Source: JAAYAY01 sp963674575
Lineage (GTDB): Bacteria > Planctomycetota > Planctomycetia > Pirellulales > Thermoguttaceae
Direction of reading: 5' to 3'
Assembly: GCA_963674575.2 (NCBI GenBank)
Contig: CAXXQT010000001.1
Coordinates: 558,001 to 622,000, forward strand
Length of the DNA: 64,000 bases
Positions within the stretch are counted from its first letter, which is position 1; the number at the start of each line of letters is the position of its first letter. The notes under the pieces are model-generated. The model worked only from the letters and a program-made list of their open reading frames with translations, searched no databases and was not told the DNA's origin. Of the stretch, positions 1 through 7,933 are shown piece by piece. Position numbers and translations under genes: made by a program.

Positions 1-2
1 AC

Positions 3-479
3 AAAGTCCTCCAGGACGGTTGGTACACGACCGGTGATATCGCCAAAGTGGATGCCGACGGCTACATCCACATCACGGGCCGGCAGAGTCGCTTCTCCAA
101 AATCGGCGGCGAGATGGTCCCCCACCTGCGAATCGAGGAAGTGCTCACCCAGGTTCTCGGCGTCGATGAAGAAGGAGAGCAGGCTGCCGTTGTCATCGGG
201 GTCCCCGACAAGAAAAAAGGCGAGCGGATTGTCGTCCTCTACCGGACCCCCGAGATCGCCGCCGACGATCTGTGCCGCAAACTCGGAGAGGCGGGCCTGC
301 CGCCCATCTGGATCCCCTCCCCCGACAGCTTCTTCCGTGTCGACGAAATCCCCATTCTGGGAACCGGCAAGCTCGATCTCAAACGGGCGAAAGATATGGC
401 CCTCCAGTTGACCGGAACCACTCTCGACGACTCCGACACAGACGATTCGGCCGACTTCAGAACACGCCCCCCCACCTGA
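3..479 (+). CDS. Acyl-ACP/acyl-CoA synthetase, C-terminal part (Aas-like), cut by left window edge
   Basis: Only the last ~158 residues lie in the window; the open frame runs in from the left edge. The visible part is the C-terminal subdomain of an AMP-forming (ANL) acyl-activating enzyme: DGWYTTGD near the edge, then the hinge-type GRQSRFSKIGGEMV segment, and near the C-terminus the ending LGTGKLDLKRAK, which carries the usual catalytic lysine. The wording of SRFSKIGGEMV and SPDSFF is the one I associate with the synthetase domain of bifunctional acyltransferase/acyl-ACP synthetases (Aas type), which re-acylate lysophospholipids. Whether an acyltransferase or MFS part precedes it cannot be seen here. 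The final ~20 residues are Asp/Thr-rich and look like a disordered tail. Confidence 0.85.
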   Translation, partial: KVLQDGWYTTGDIAKVDADGYIHITGRQSRFSKIGGEMVPHLRIEEVLTQVLGVDEEGEQAAVVIGVPDKKKGERIVVLYRTPEIAADDLCRKLGEAGLPPIWIPSPDSFFRVDEIPILGTGKLDLKRAKDMALQLTGTTLDDSDTDDSADFRTRPPT

Positions 480-684
480 CCTGGGGGCACTTCGATGGCC
501 AAGTTTGGAAAAATACTGCGAGATCCTTGACAACCCACAATAAGATGCTCCAACTTGAGGGGAGGCGTCACTCCTCTCTCAGGAAGGGGGCCGTAAATCC
601 TTCCGGAAATACCCCCTCTTTCGGAGCGGAAGACGCATGTGTTTTCCACGCCCCCGTTTCCTTTGGCTGTTGGAGGGATCTCTC

Positions 685-1467
685 ATGCGACGCGTTATGC
701 TCCCAAGCATCGCCCTGATTTTGGCGATCTGCCTCGCTGACTCAACTGCAGAGGCCGGACGACGGTGCGGACCCCGAACCTGTGCCCCAGTAACCTGTGC
801 CCCAGTAACCTGTGCCCCAGTAACCTGTGCTCCGAGAACCTGTGCTCCGAGAACCTGTGCTCCGAGAACCTGTGCTCCGAGAACCTGCTCACCTACCTGG
901 TGTGAGCCGATTTCGTGCCGACCCCACACTTGCCAGCCGCGAACGTGCCGACCCCACACTTGCCAGCCGCGAACGTGTCGACCCCACACTTGCCAGCCGC
1001 GAACGTGTCGACCCCGCACCTGTCGGCCCGTCTGCTGCGTTGTCTCGATTGACTCGTGTTGCGAAGCGGCTGTAATCGAGGAGTCGAGCCCTGCGACCAC
1101 TCTGCCGCCCGCTCCGCCAGCAGCTCCCGCACTTCCGCCCGCTCCGGAACCGTCTCCTGCCGATACAAGCGTTCCAGAGGATTCCGCCCCCCCCGCTCCA
1201 ATGCCCGCCACAGCGCCCGCAGCAGAGCCCGCGCCCGCAGCAGAGCCCGCGCCCGCAGCAGAGCCCCCAGCAACGCCCGCTCCTGCGGAGACTCCGGCCG
1301 AGCCCAGCCCGCCCGTCAGTGAACCCGCTCCGGGCTCCGCGCCGCCGGCCCCCAGTGCTCCCGCACCCGCTGCAGAGCCAGAATCGCCTGTGGGAAAAAC
1401 GACCAGCCTACCCGGCTTGCGAACCTGGACGAACACCCTTGGCCAGGCTCTTGCAGCGGCATGGTAG
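685..1467 (+). CDS. Secreted Cys-Pro pentapeptide-repeat protein with Pro/Ala/Glu-rich tail
   Basis: The start is placed at the ATG at 685 because a GGAGGG ribosome site lies 8 nt upstream (672-677) and a signal peptide follows directly (MRRVMLPSIALILAICLA, then an AEA-like cleavage site). An upstream in-frame ATG at 637 would spoil the signal peptide. The mature N-terminal part is about 18 consecutive pentapeptides of the form C-x-P-x-T/S, with cysteine exactly every fifth residue: three CAPVT, four CAPRT, then alternating CRPHT/CQPRT. After a CCVVSIDSCCE segment the rest is a Pro/Ala/Glu-rich low-complexity stretch. The encoding DNA is tandemly repeated in 15- and 30-bp units. I do not recognise a family. 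An extracytoplasmic disulfide-linked or metal-binding structural protein is possible, but this is inference. Confidence 0.75.
   Translation: MRRVMLPSIALILAICLADSTAEAGRRCGPRTCAPVTCAPVTCAPVTCAPRTCAPRTCAPRTCAPRTCSPTWCEPISCRPHTCQPRTCRPHTCQPRTCRPHTCQPRTCRPRTCRPVCCVVSIDSCCEAAVIEESSPATTLPPAPPAAPALPPAPEPSPADTSVPEDSAPPAPMPATAPAAEPAPAAEPAPAAEPPATPAPAETPAEPSPPVSEPAPGSAPPAPSAPAPAAEPESPVGKTTSLPGLRTWTNTLGQALAAAW
781..1005 (+). repeat. Tandem 15-bp and 30-bp coding repeats
   Basis: Three exact copies of TGTGCCCCAGTAACC lie at 781-825 and four exact copies of TGTGCTCCGAGAACC at 826-885. Three near-exact 30-bp units follow at 916-945, 946-975 and 976-1005; the third differs by one base. Each 15-bp unit encodes one Cys-Pro pentapeptide. 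The exactness within each block suggests recent unit duplication. Confidence 0.95.
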
Positions 1468-1612
1468 CAAGTACCCTTCCGCTCCCAAGAAGATCTCGCG
1501 GTTTCCATTTCATGGCCGAGAATCCTGTGCGCTGAGCGAATAGTCAACTGGCATAAGGCAGGGACCGCCAAAAACCCTGTTGCCGCGGAAGCTATGCTCT
1601 GAAACCGCCGAA

Positions 1613-3058
1613 CTACGGAAACCGCAGTTTCATCACGTAAGCCTCCCAGTCGGCCTGAAACTTGGCCATGTCCTTCGTGCCCAGAACGGACATCAGCGTG
1701 TTGTACCCCGTCGGGTCGCTCGCCACGTTCGCTCGAAACTCGCGATAGAACTTCCGGAGCAGATTGCGCTCCTGCAGGTAGTAGCACAGATACCGGGCCT
1801 GGGCGTAGTTCGTGCCGTGGGAATCGTCGTAGAATTCGGCCGTCGTCGTCGAACAGAGCGTCTTGAACGTCGGAAGCCGCTTGCCCTGAATCGCCTTCTG
1901 CAATCCCGCCAGACGCCAGTTCGTGAACCCCTCAATCCGCCCGTCGACCGTGCCGCACTGCTCGAACAGGGATCCCATCCCTTCGTTCAGCCAGGAAGGA
2001 CACGCGGGAAAATCGACGGCCACAAAGGGATGGACGATCTCGTGGACCAGCGTTCCTCCCCCCGTCGAGATGTTCATCACGAGCGCCTTGTGCTGTGATG
2101 AGAAGTAGCCGTAGGGCGTTGTCGGCCGGCTGCCGAACAGGGCCGTCGCGTGTTTCTCGTAGCTCGCCTTGTCCTTGAACAGCCAGATGTCCAGGATCTC
2201 GCGGGGCTCTTTCTTGAAGAACGACGCCTTCAGATTCTCGACCGCCCACTTCACCGTTCGCTCGCTTCGCGTCTGAACGGTCGCCGGGGGCTCGTCGCCG
2301 ATCACCACGAAGGGCCTCTGGATGATCACCGTGAAGCCGTCGTGGGGCAGTTTCTTCTTAAGCTGCAACACGTGCTGGGCAAAGTCGGCCGCCGTCAGCC
2401 CTTCCGCCGGTTTCAACTCCGGACGCTTCACCAATCCCATCCGAAGCCAGACGACGGTCCACGTCTCGGGCCGGTACTTGAGCGGCCAGAGATCGAGCAG
2501 CGCGGTCCGCTTCATCCGCAGGTAGGCGCCGCGCGCGATGGCCGGATCGTGATAAACGACCTCGTCCGTCTTCGCATCGTAGCCCACGATGAGGCGAAAG
2601 TGCTCGCTCGCGCCGGGCCGGGAGTCGAAACGCGTGCACACGATCGACGCTTGCCCCGCCTCCAGGTCCGCCCGAACCTGCTGCCACAGCCCGTCAAGCT
2701 GCTCGGTCGCCTTCCGGGCGTCCACCTCGTACCATACTTTGCCCGTCGCAAAGCCCAGCCGGGTCATGGCCGCGGCAAGTTCCTTCGTGTAGCAGCCCCG
2801 GCCCCGATGGGGATCCAGCCCCGATTGGTCGAAGACGGTGTCCTGATCGATGTCCAGTCCCAGTTTCCCACACCAGGCCGCCACGCACGCCTCGCCGCAG
2901 AAGTCGGGCTTCTGCCGCACGTGGGGCACATCCCCGATCAGGACCGACTTCGGGGTCGGGCTCGCCCCCAACAGGAACAGGCCGAGCCCGGCCACAATCA
3001 GGATCGGCAACGCGGCAGAAAATCGCTGAATCATCGGCTTTTCCGGGGCTAGGGTCAT
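1613..3058 (-). CDS. C39-like papain-fold peptidase fused to HExxH metallopeptidase-like domain, secreted or anchored
   Basis: 481 residues with three parts. Residues ~9-33 are a signal peptide or membrane anchor. Residues ~40-205 look like a C39-type papain-like domain: RQKPDFCGEAC holds the candidate nucleophile Cys54 preceded by Gln49, SEHFRLIVGYD gives His153, and YHDP gives Asp171, so the triad looks complete. Residues ~235-481 look like a gluzincin of the DUF1570 kind: HEIVH at 339-343 and LNEG with Glu359, the expected third zinc ligand, 16 residues later. A start at 3034 (MIQRFS) would give a tidier signal peptide and is a real alternative. The gene is monocistronic, facing the repeat-protein gene 3'-end to 3'-end. 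Function inferred: an extracytoplasmic protease; the substrate is unknown. Confidence 0.75.
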   Translation of the reverse strand: MTLAPEKPMIQRFSAALPILIVAGLGLFLLGASPTPKSVLIGDVPHVRQKPDFCGEACVAAWCGKLGLDIDQDTVFDQSGLDPHRGRGCYTKELAAAMTRLGFATGKVWYEVDARKATEQLDGLWQQVRADLEAGQASIVCTRFDSRPGASEHFRLIVGYDAKTDEVVYHDPAIARGAYLRMKRTALLDLWPLKYRPETWTVVWLRMGLVKRPELKPAEGLTAADFAQHVLQLKKKLPHDGFTVIIQRPFVVIGDEPPATVQTRSERTVKWAVENLKASFFKKEPREILDIWLFKDKASYEKHATALFGSRPTTPYGYFSSQHKALVMNISTGGGTLVHEIVHPFVAVDFPACPSWLNEGMGSLFEQCGTVDGRIEGFTNWRLAGLQKAIQGKRLPTFKTLCSTTTAEFYDDSHGTNYAQARYLCYYLQERNLLRKFYREFRANVASDPTGYNTLMSVLGTKDMAKFQADWEAYVMKLRFP

Positions 3059-3272
3059 TGTGAGGCACGGATCACGAGACAGTCTCCCCCCCCCCGTTAT
3101 TACGTAGGAACCAACGAAATGTTACCAAACCGGCGCCCCCAATTCTCCAACTCTGCGGTTCATCGTCAGCTCCTCAAGAACTGCGCCTCTGGCCTACCCC
3201 GATCGAGCGATATATACTCCCAAACTGCCAGAAATTAGTGAACATCGGCACGACACAACTTGGGAGACAGCA

Positions 3273-3899
3273 TTGCAAGCCGCAAGACCATCTCAACAAC
3301 TGGTGACTGTAATCCTCGCAGCGATCCTGCTCGCGACCTGCACAACACTTCACGCCGATCCGCCCACGGTTGTCTTCGAGGACAAGACGGATGCTGTGGG
3401 CCTCACACTCTCCAATGGGGCCGCCTGCTGGGCGGACTTCGATGCCGATGGCTGGGTGGATATCAGCACCGGTGTCGGCGTCTTCAGGAACGTTTCGGGG
3501 AAAACCTTTGAGAAGATCGGCCACGCAGGGGCGGCGGTCGCGGCCGACTACGACAATGACGGCGACCTGGATCTCGTGTCGGCCGGCCGACTGTTCGAAA
3601 ACCAGGGTGGCAAGCAATATCACTGGCTGAAGGTCAAGCTGCAGGGCGACGGACCCGTCGTCAATCGGGCTGCCATCGGCGCCCAAGTCCGCGTGACGGC
3701 GGGGGACCGGATTCTCACACGCCAGGTCGAAGCAGGCACGGGCGAGGGCAACCAGAACGAACTAACGCTCCATTTCGGACTCGGCCAACATGCCGACGCC
3801 GTCCGCGTGGAAGTCCTCTGGCCCAATGGGAGCAAACAAGAGATTCGCGAGGCGAACCCCAACAGCCTTCTGGAAATCCAGTTTCAAGCGAAGCGCTAG
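3273..3899 (+). CDS. Short secreted FG-GAP/ASPIC-UnbV repeat protein
   Basis: 208 residues. The start is a TTG at 3273 chosen for the GGGAG ribosome site at 3262-3266; it gives a signal peptide (VTVILAAILLATCTTLHA). Two Asp-rich calcium-loop-like motifs of the FG-GAP/VCBS kind follow (DFDADGWVD and DYDNDGDLD). The C-terminal half is an ASPIC/UnbV domain (GAQVRVTAGD, LHFGLGQ, VEVLWPNGSKQEI). Family members are usually several hundred residues with many VCBS repeats, so this is a minimal version. An extracytoplasmic location is likely; the function is unknown. Its TAG stop overlaps the stop of the convergent LRR gene. Confidence 0.8.
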   Translation: MQAARPSQQLVTVILAAILLATCTTLHADPPTVVFEDKTDAVGLTLSNGAACWADFDADGWVDISTGVGVFRNVSGKTFEKIGHAGAAVAADYDNDGDLDLVSAGRLFENQGGKQYHWLKVKLQGDGPVVNRAAIGAQVRVTAGDRILTRQVEAGTGEGNQNELTLHFGLGQHADAVRVEVLWPNGSKQEIREANPNSLLEIQFQAKR

Positions 3900-4747
3900 C
3901 CGCAATCGTCCTGCTCGCCGGTCACTCCTGGTCCCTCTTTCTTGTCGCAGTGGCAGTCCAAGCGGGGCCGACGCTCAACGAGACGCTGTGCTTGAACCCC
4001 GGTGATCGCGGTGTGATTGAGATTCAATCGTTCCATGTTCTCGAACTGTTCGAGGACCTCAAGGCAACCGGGGGTAATCTCCGTCTTTCGAAGGCTCAGC
4101 CACCTGAGATTGGCCATGCTCTTAAGGCTCGCAACACCGGCATCGGTGATCCTGGTCTCATCGAGCAGCAGGAACTCCATTTGAGCGGAGCCCGCCAAGC
4201 GTCTGATTCCGGCGTCGGACACCCCTGTCCGCGACAGGCTGAGTCGGACAAGACTTGGCGCGGCCGCCAGATCGGCCAGGATTTCATCCCCGATCTGGGT
4301 GTCGCTGAGATTCAGCCATGCGATCTCTGGAGCCTGCTGCAGGAACATTCGGACATCCGCGCTGGTCAACGGCAAGCCCGACAAATCGGCGTCGGTGATG
4401 GGGGAACCGGGAAGATCGGAGGCTCGGCAGATCCGACCGGGGGCCAGGTTTGGCAACCCGGGAATCAGGACACCCTCCTCGGTCTGACCCGTGCCCTGAC
4501 GGACCAGGTGGGGGCGAGCAACCCCAGCCAAGCCCCAAACCGCCATGGCAAGAAACAAGCCGGCAACGACAAGCTGACTCAACCCGTCAAACCTGGCAGC
4601 CCGTAGGGATCTCTTCCGGGCCCCCACACAGGTGGTGTTGGCGGCGGCAGCTCTTGTCTTTCGCAGCCCGTCCCGCAGAACCCAAGCCGCATAGACGCCT
4701 CCCGCGAGGCTCACCAAAACGATCGCACTACCTTCTAGCAAATCCAT
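3896..4747 (-). CDS. Membrane-anchored leucine-rich-repeat protein
   Basis: 283 residues from the ATG at 4747 (MDLLEGSAIV). The open frame continues upstream to 5566, but that part is antisense to the next gene and is not believed. There are two N-terminal hydrophobic segments (residues ~7-24 and ~55-78). Residues ~125-270 then form about five leucine-rich repeats with the period and consensus of the RNI/LRR_6 type common in planctomycetes (for example LRWLSLRKTEITPGCLEVL). The terminal CHCDKKEG segment is cysteine-containing. It is probably a membrane-tethered protein-interaction module. It is convergent with the ASPIC/UnbV gene and shares a CTAG stop with it. Confidence 0.8.
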   Translation of the reverse strand: MDLLEGSAIVLVSLAGGVYAAWVLRDGLRKTRAAAANTTCVGARKRSLRAARFDGLSQLVVAGLFLAMAVWGLAGVARPHLVRQGTGQTEEGVLIPGLPNLAPGRICRASDLPGSPITDADLSGLPLTSADVRMFLQQAPEIAWLNLSDTQIGDEILADLAAAPSLVRLSLSRTGVSDAGIRRLAGSAQMEFLLLDETRITDAGVASLKSMANLRWLSLRKTEITPGCLEVLEQFENMERLNLNHTAITGVQAQRLVERRPRLDCHCDKKEGPGVTGEQDDCG

Positions 4748-4899
4748 GGAGCACCCATTCTCTGAACCGAATTTCCTCCAATTTGAACCCCGAAGGTTCG
4801 TGAAAAGTTGTATTGCCCTGACAAGAAAACTTCGCCAAGTCACCAGTTCGGGGGGGGTAGCCGATAGTGGCGTTCGAAACGCTGTGGTTGGCGTTGCTG

Positions 4900-6630
4900 C
4901 TAGAAGTCGCGGCCGATTACGACCCGTCGATCCCGATTGAGGGCCTCGACGTGGTCGTTCAGGTCGGTCCAGGGTTCGAGGACAGAGTCCTGGTAGAGGC
5001 CGCAGGCCGCCACGTAGGCGGTTTGGTGATCCGTGCCGATGGCCATTCGGGCCAGGCGAATCGCCGGGTTGGTGAGTTCGATTTCGTCGGTCACACGGAC
5101 CTTTGGATCGCCCGACTGCAGTTGAATGGTCCGGATCAGTCGAAGAGGCAACTCGTTCCGGCCGGTGATCAGGCGTCGCTGGAGCAGTTTCCGCACCAAC
5201 GTACGACACCAGCGACCTGCCGCCCACATGCTCACGTGGAGAATCGACTGTTTCAAGGGCGTGGCCGTCTCGAAGCGAACCGCATGGAGAGGGCCGGAGA
5301 CGGTAATCCGTGTCGACCCGTTTGGATCGCGGGCCACTTCCACCGAGCGGGTGCGATCGTGCATCTGCGAAACGCAGACGGTCCCGTCTTCCATCGCAAG
5401 GATCAGGCCGCCGTCCGTCGTGCACCTGCCGGAATCGAAGTGTTTCACGATTCCACCCCGAGCGGTGGAAACAACCGTGTGACGATCGCCCTCCTGGAGG
5501 ACAAAGAGGCCGGCGCGGGGGAAGTGTCTTTCGGATTCCCGCTTCATTTCCTCGGTTTCCGGGCATGCCGGGGCCCAGTCCTGGTAGGCCTCGATCCGAT
5601 TGGCCAGGCGGTGGGCGAACATGCGGTCGTCGTTGAACCGGGCGAACGACCCGAGTTCCTGTGACTTCAAAAAGCCCTCCGCCAGATCGGCGGCAGCCGG
5701 CAGTTGTCCGGCGAGCAGTTCGAAGCCGTGGGGATAGAAGTGGGCCGTGCCGCGGCTGCCATATTCTCCTGCGTAGCTTCCGTCGGGGTGGAGGAAGTGG
5801 CGGGCAAAACCGACGGCCCGAGCAATCGGTTCGTCAAGCCGGACATCTCCGGCAGCCCGCCGCAGCTTGGCGAGACAATCGATCGTCACGGTCTGATAGC
5901 CGGGGTCGGCGCCGCCGTATTCCTCGAACCATCCCTCGGCATCTTGCCACGCCAGCAGCTGTTCGATTCGCGCGGCGGCGGTGTTGCGGAAAACGTCGTT
6001 GTCGGTGATCTCGCCGACTCGCCAGAGCCCAAGAGCAGCCAGGGCGTGGTGATTGGCCAGGTGTCCCGACTCGTCATTCTCCATAAGCCACTGGGCGCGA
6101 CGCTCGAACCAGGCGACCAGTTCCGGGTCGTCGAGAGCGAGAAGGCGATAGGCCTGGGCCGCGGCCTGAAGAGAAAAGACAGCGGCGCCCAGGGCTCGCT
6201 CGAAGGGGTAGTAGTCGTCGCACGAGCCGTCGCGATGACACGACCGGGCCGAGTAGCGCATGGCGGCGATCGCCAACTCGCGGACTCTCGGCGATCCGTA
6301 CCATCGATTCCCGGGCAATTGGGTCGCATAAACGAGCGCCAGGGGCAACACGCCTTCCTGGTACATCTCGGAAGGGAAACAGGCCGTGCGATAGTGCCAA
6401 AACTGGCGGTCCAGGCATCCGTAGGTGGGGCGGAAGGGGTTGCGGTCGATGGCGCCGAGGAGGCGAGTGATGTCCTCGTAGACGCCGTCGAGATAGAGTT
6501 CCCTTCGCCGGGGATCGCGTCCTGCGGCGGGAGCCACGTGGCCGGGATCGACACGGCAGGCCGCATGGTCGGCGACGAAGTCGGTTCCCGGGACGAAATA
6601 GCCCTTGTCGACAGTGCTGAAGATCGACAT
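4900..6630 (-). CDS. Predicted (alpha/alpha)-toroid plus beta-sandwich protein in glycan locus
   Basis: 576 residues without a signal peptide. The N-terminal ~370 residues are helical and rich in Trp/Tyr/His with repeated helix-pair signatures, as in (alpha/alpha)6-barrel carbohydrate enzymes. The C-terminal ~200 residues look like beta-structure (HTVVSTARGGIVKHF, TRITVSGPLHAVRF, VRVTDEIELTNP). This order, toroid then beta-sandwich, resembles heparinase-II/III-type polysaccharide lyases, but I cannot place catalytic residues and do not assign an activity. It follows the GT2 gene on the same strand with a 45-nt gap, so the two are probably co-transcribed. A role in processing or modifying the surface glycan made by the surrounding cluster is inference. 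Confidence 0.7.
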   Translation of the reverse strand: MSIFSTVDKGYFVPGTDFVADHAACRVDPGHVAPAAGRDPRRRELYLDGVYEDITRLLGAIDRNPFRPTYGCLDRQFWHYRTACFPSEMYQEGVLPLALVYATQLPGNRWYGSPRVRELAIAAMRYSARSCHRDGSCDDYYPFERALGAAVFSLQAAAQAYRLLALDDPELVAWFERRAQWLMENDESGHLANHHALAALGLWRVGEITDNDVFRNTAAARIEQLLAWQDAEGWFEEYGGADPGYQTVTIDCLAKLRRAAGDVRLDEPIARAVGFARHFLHPDGSYAGEYGSRGTAHFYPHGFELLAGQLPAAADLAEGFLKSQELGSFARFNDDRMFAHRLANRIEAYQDWAPACPETEEMKRESERHFPRAGLFVLQEGDRHTVVSTARGGIVKHFDSGRCTTDGGLILAMEDGTVCVSQMHDRTRSVEVARDPNGSTRITVSGPLHAVRFETATPLKQSILHVSMWAAGRWCRTLVRKLLQRRLITGRNELPLRLIRTIQLQSGDPKVRVTDEIELTNPAIRLARMAIGTDHQTAYVAACGLYQDSVLEPWTDLNDHVEALNRDRRVVIGRDF

Positions 6631-6675
6631 GAGATTGGATTCCGTTTCTTCAGACGCCCGCTTTTTCGTCGGGGG

Positions 6676-7608
6676 TTAGCGGCGGTGATGGGCGACGATG
6701 ACCTCTGCCAGGAGGCCCATCATGCAGGTCATGAAGCCGGCGGTGAGAACAACGATATTCGACTCCTGCATGCTCCCCGTGAAGAGGAAGCTGAGGACGC
6801 TCATGAGCACACCCAAGGCAATCACAAGCGCCGACAGGGGCAGGAACACCTTGAGGGGGCGGAAATAGAGCACCATCCGCAGAACGGTGCTCAAATAGGC
6901 GGCCGTGTCGCGGATGGGATGAAACTTGCTCTTGCCGATGCGGGTCCGATAGGGGATCGGAACATACTTCACGGCATAGTTGTTGGTGAGGAAGGCCAGG
7001 GTCATGGTCGTCACACAACTGAATCCGTTGGGCACAACCCAGAGCCAGGGCAACATGGCGTCGCGTTTGAAGGCCTTCAGACCCGTATTGAGGTCGGGGA
7101 TCCGGACCCCCGTCAGGTAGCAGGCCAGCTTGCGAATGAACCACTTGGCCGGCACGCGCAGCCAGGGAAGGGTCCCCTGTTCGCTCGTGCGGGCGCCGTT
7201 CACCTGGTCGTAGGCGGGAAAGTACTTGAGCAGTTCCGGGATCTGGTCGGCCGGATAGGTCCCGTCAGCGTCGAGCATCACCACGATATCGCCTCGGGCG
7301 TTGCGGATGCCGACCTTGCGGGCGGCGCCGGCGCCGCGGTTCTCCGGACAACGAATCACGCGAACCTGGCACTGCCAGCAGTCGGCCGCATAACGTTCCG
7401 CCAGGTCCGCGGTCGCATCGGTAGAAGCGTCGTCAACCACCAGGATCTCGTAGCGAATCGACTCCTGGGTCAAGGCGGCTACGATCTCGTCGAGAACGGG
7501 CTCGATGGCCAGTTCTTCGTTGAAGGTGGGAAGAAGCACGGTCAACTGGCAGGTGGAAACAACTTCCGTCGCCGCGGCCGTGACAACCTGGGTCTGCCAA
7601 CCGTCCAT
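6676..7608 (-). CDS. Polyprenyl-phosphate glycosyltransferase, GT2 (DPM1/GtrB-like)
   Basis: 310 residues from the ATG at 7608; the longer frame upstream is non-coding. A GT-A domain occupies residues ~20-240: LLPTFNEELAI, VVDDASTDATADLA, MLDADGTYPADQ (DxD-type metal and sugar site), GAARKVGIRNARGD. Two C-terminal hydrophobic hairpin segments (LKVFLPLSALVIALGVLM and VVLTAGFMTCMMGLLAEVI) match enzymes that transfer a sugar from a nucleotide donor to a polyprenyl phosphate. Such enzymes supply donors to GT39/GT83-like membrane transferases, and a candidate for that lies at the far end of the cluster (21341-23290). It leads a two-gene leftward unit that is divergent from the cytidylyltransferase. 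Confidence 0.85.
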   Translation of the reverse strand: MDGWQTQVVTAAATEVVSTCQLTVLLPTFNEELAIEPVLDEIVAALTQESIRYEILVVDDASTDATADLAERYAADCWQCQVRVIRCPENRGAGAARKVGIRNARGDIVVMLDADGTYPADQIPELLKYFPAYDQVNGARTSEQGTLPWLRVPAKWFIRKLACYLTGVRIPDLNTGLKAFKRDAMLPWLWVVPNGFSCVTTMTLAFLTNNYAVKYVPIPYRTRIGKSKFHPIRDTAAYLSTVLRMVLYFRPLKVFLPLSALVIALGVLMSVLSFLFTGSMQESNIVVLTAGFMTCMMGLLAEVIVAHHRR

Positions 7609-7933
7609 GGTCGGTCTCCAATCGGGAGGGATCGTCTGCCTTGGGGCAGTCGATCGTTTTCGAGTCTTCGTCAGGGATTTCTGCGCGTGGTGCGCACATG
7701 TTGAATTGCGGGAGCCCGATTTATAGCACAGGGCTTGCCGCACTCCCAAGGTCATTCGCGTTTTGAAAAGCGGAAAGGCAATCTCGCGGCGGCCTATTTT
7801 CCCCGCTCTTCCCAGCTTCGCCCGCGGCCCTATTTTCGCCTTGACGATTCCCGTTGGCGGATGATAGACTTTCCCCCATACTTGGCCGAGTTTGGAACGA
7901 GTGTCGACCATCAAGGATGTCGAGGGTAGTCGG
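7609..7933. other. Divergent intergenic region of the glycan locus
   Basis: 325 bp between the two oppositely transcribed halves of the glycan cluster. It contains one good sigma70-like promoter facing right (listed separately). It shows no repeat, RNA gene or convincing small ORF. The short open frames here have no ribosome site. Confidence 0.6.
7841..7870 (+). promoter_or_regulatory. Candidate sigma70-type promoter of the rightward glycan operon
   Basis: TTGACG at 7841-7846 (5 of 6 bases of the -35 consensus) and TAGACT at 7865-7870 (4 of 6 of the -10), with an 18-bp spacer. Transcription would start near 7877, about 57 nt before the ATG at 7934. Planctomycete promoter rules are not well known to me, so this is a sequence match only. 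Confidence 0.4.

Noticed and set aside
579..1787. 402-aa open frame antisense to the Cys-Pro repeat gene, plus several other-frame ORFs there
   Set aside because: The 15/30-bp repeats lack stops in most frames, so long shadow frames are expected. The plus-strand frame has the ribosome site and signal peptide.
3213..3218. TATACT as -10 box for the ASPIC/UnbV gene
   Set aside because: No acceptable -35 at the right distance, so not listed as a promoter.
4748..5566. N-terminal extension of the LRR protein frame
   Set aside because: It runs antisense... in another frame of the 4900-6630 gene, has no family resemblance, and the LRR protein has a sensible start at 4747 followed by a membrane segment.
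5704..7704. 666-aa plus-strand frame opposite the toroid protein and GT2 genes
   Set aside because: It lies across two recognisable minus-strand genes; its composition (Gly/His/Arg/Val) is typical of antisense frames in high-GC DNA.
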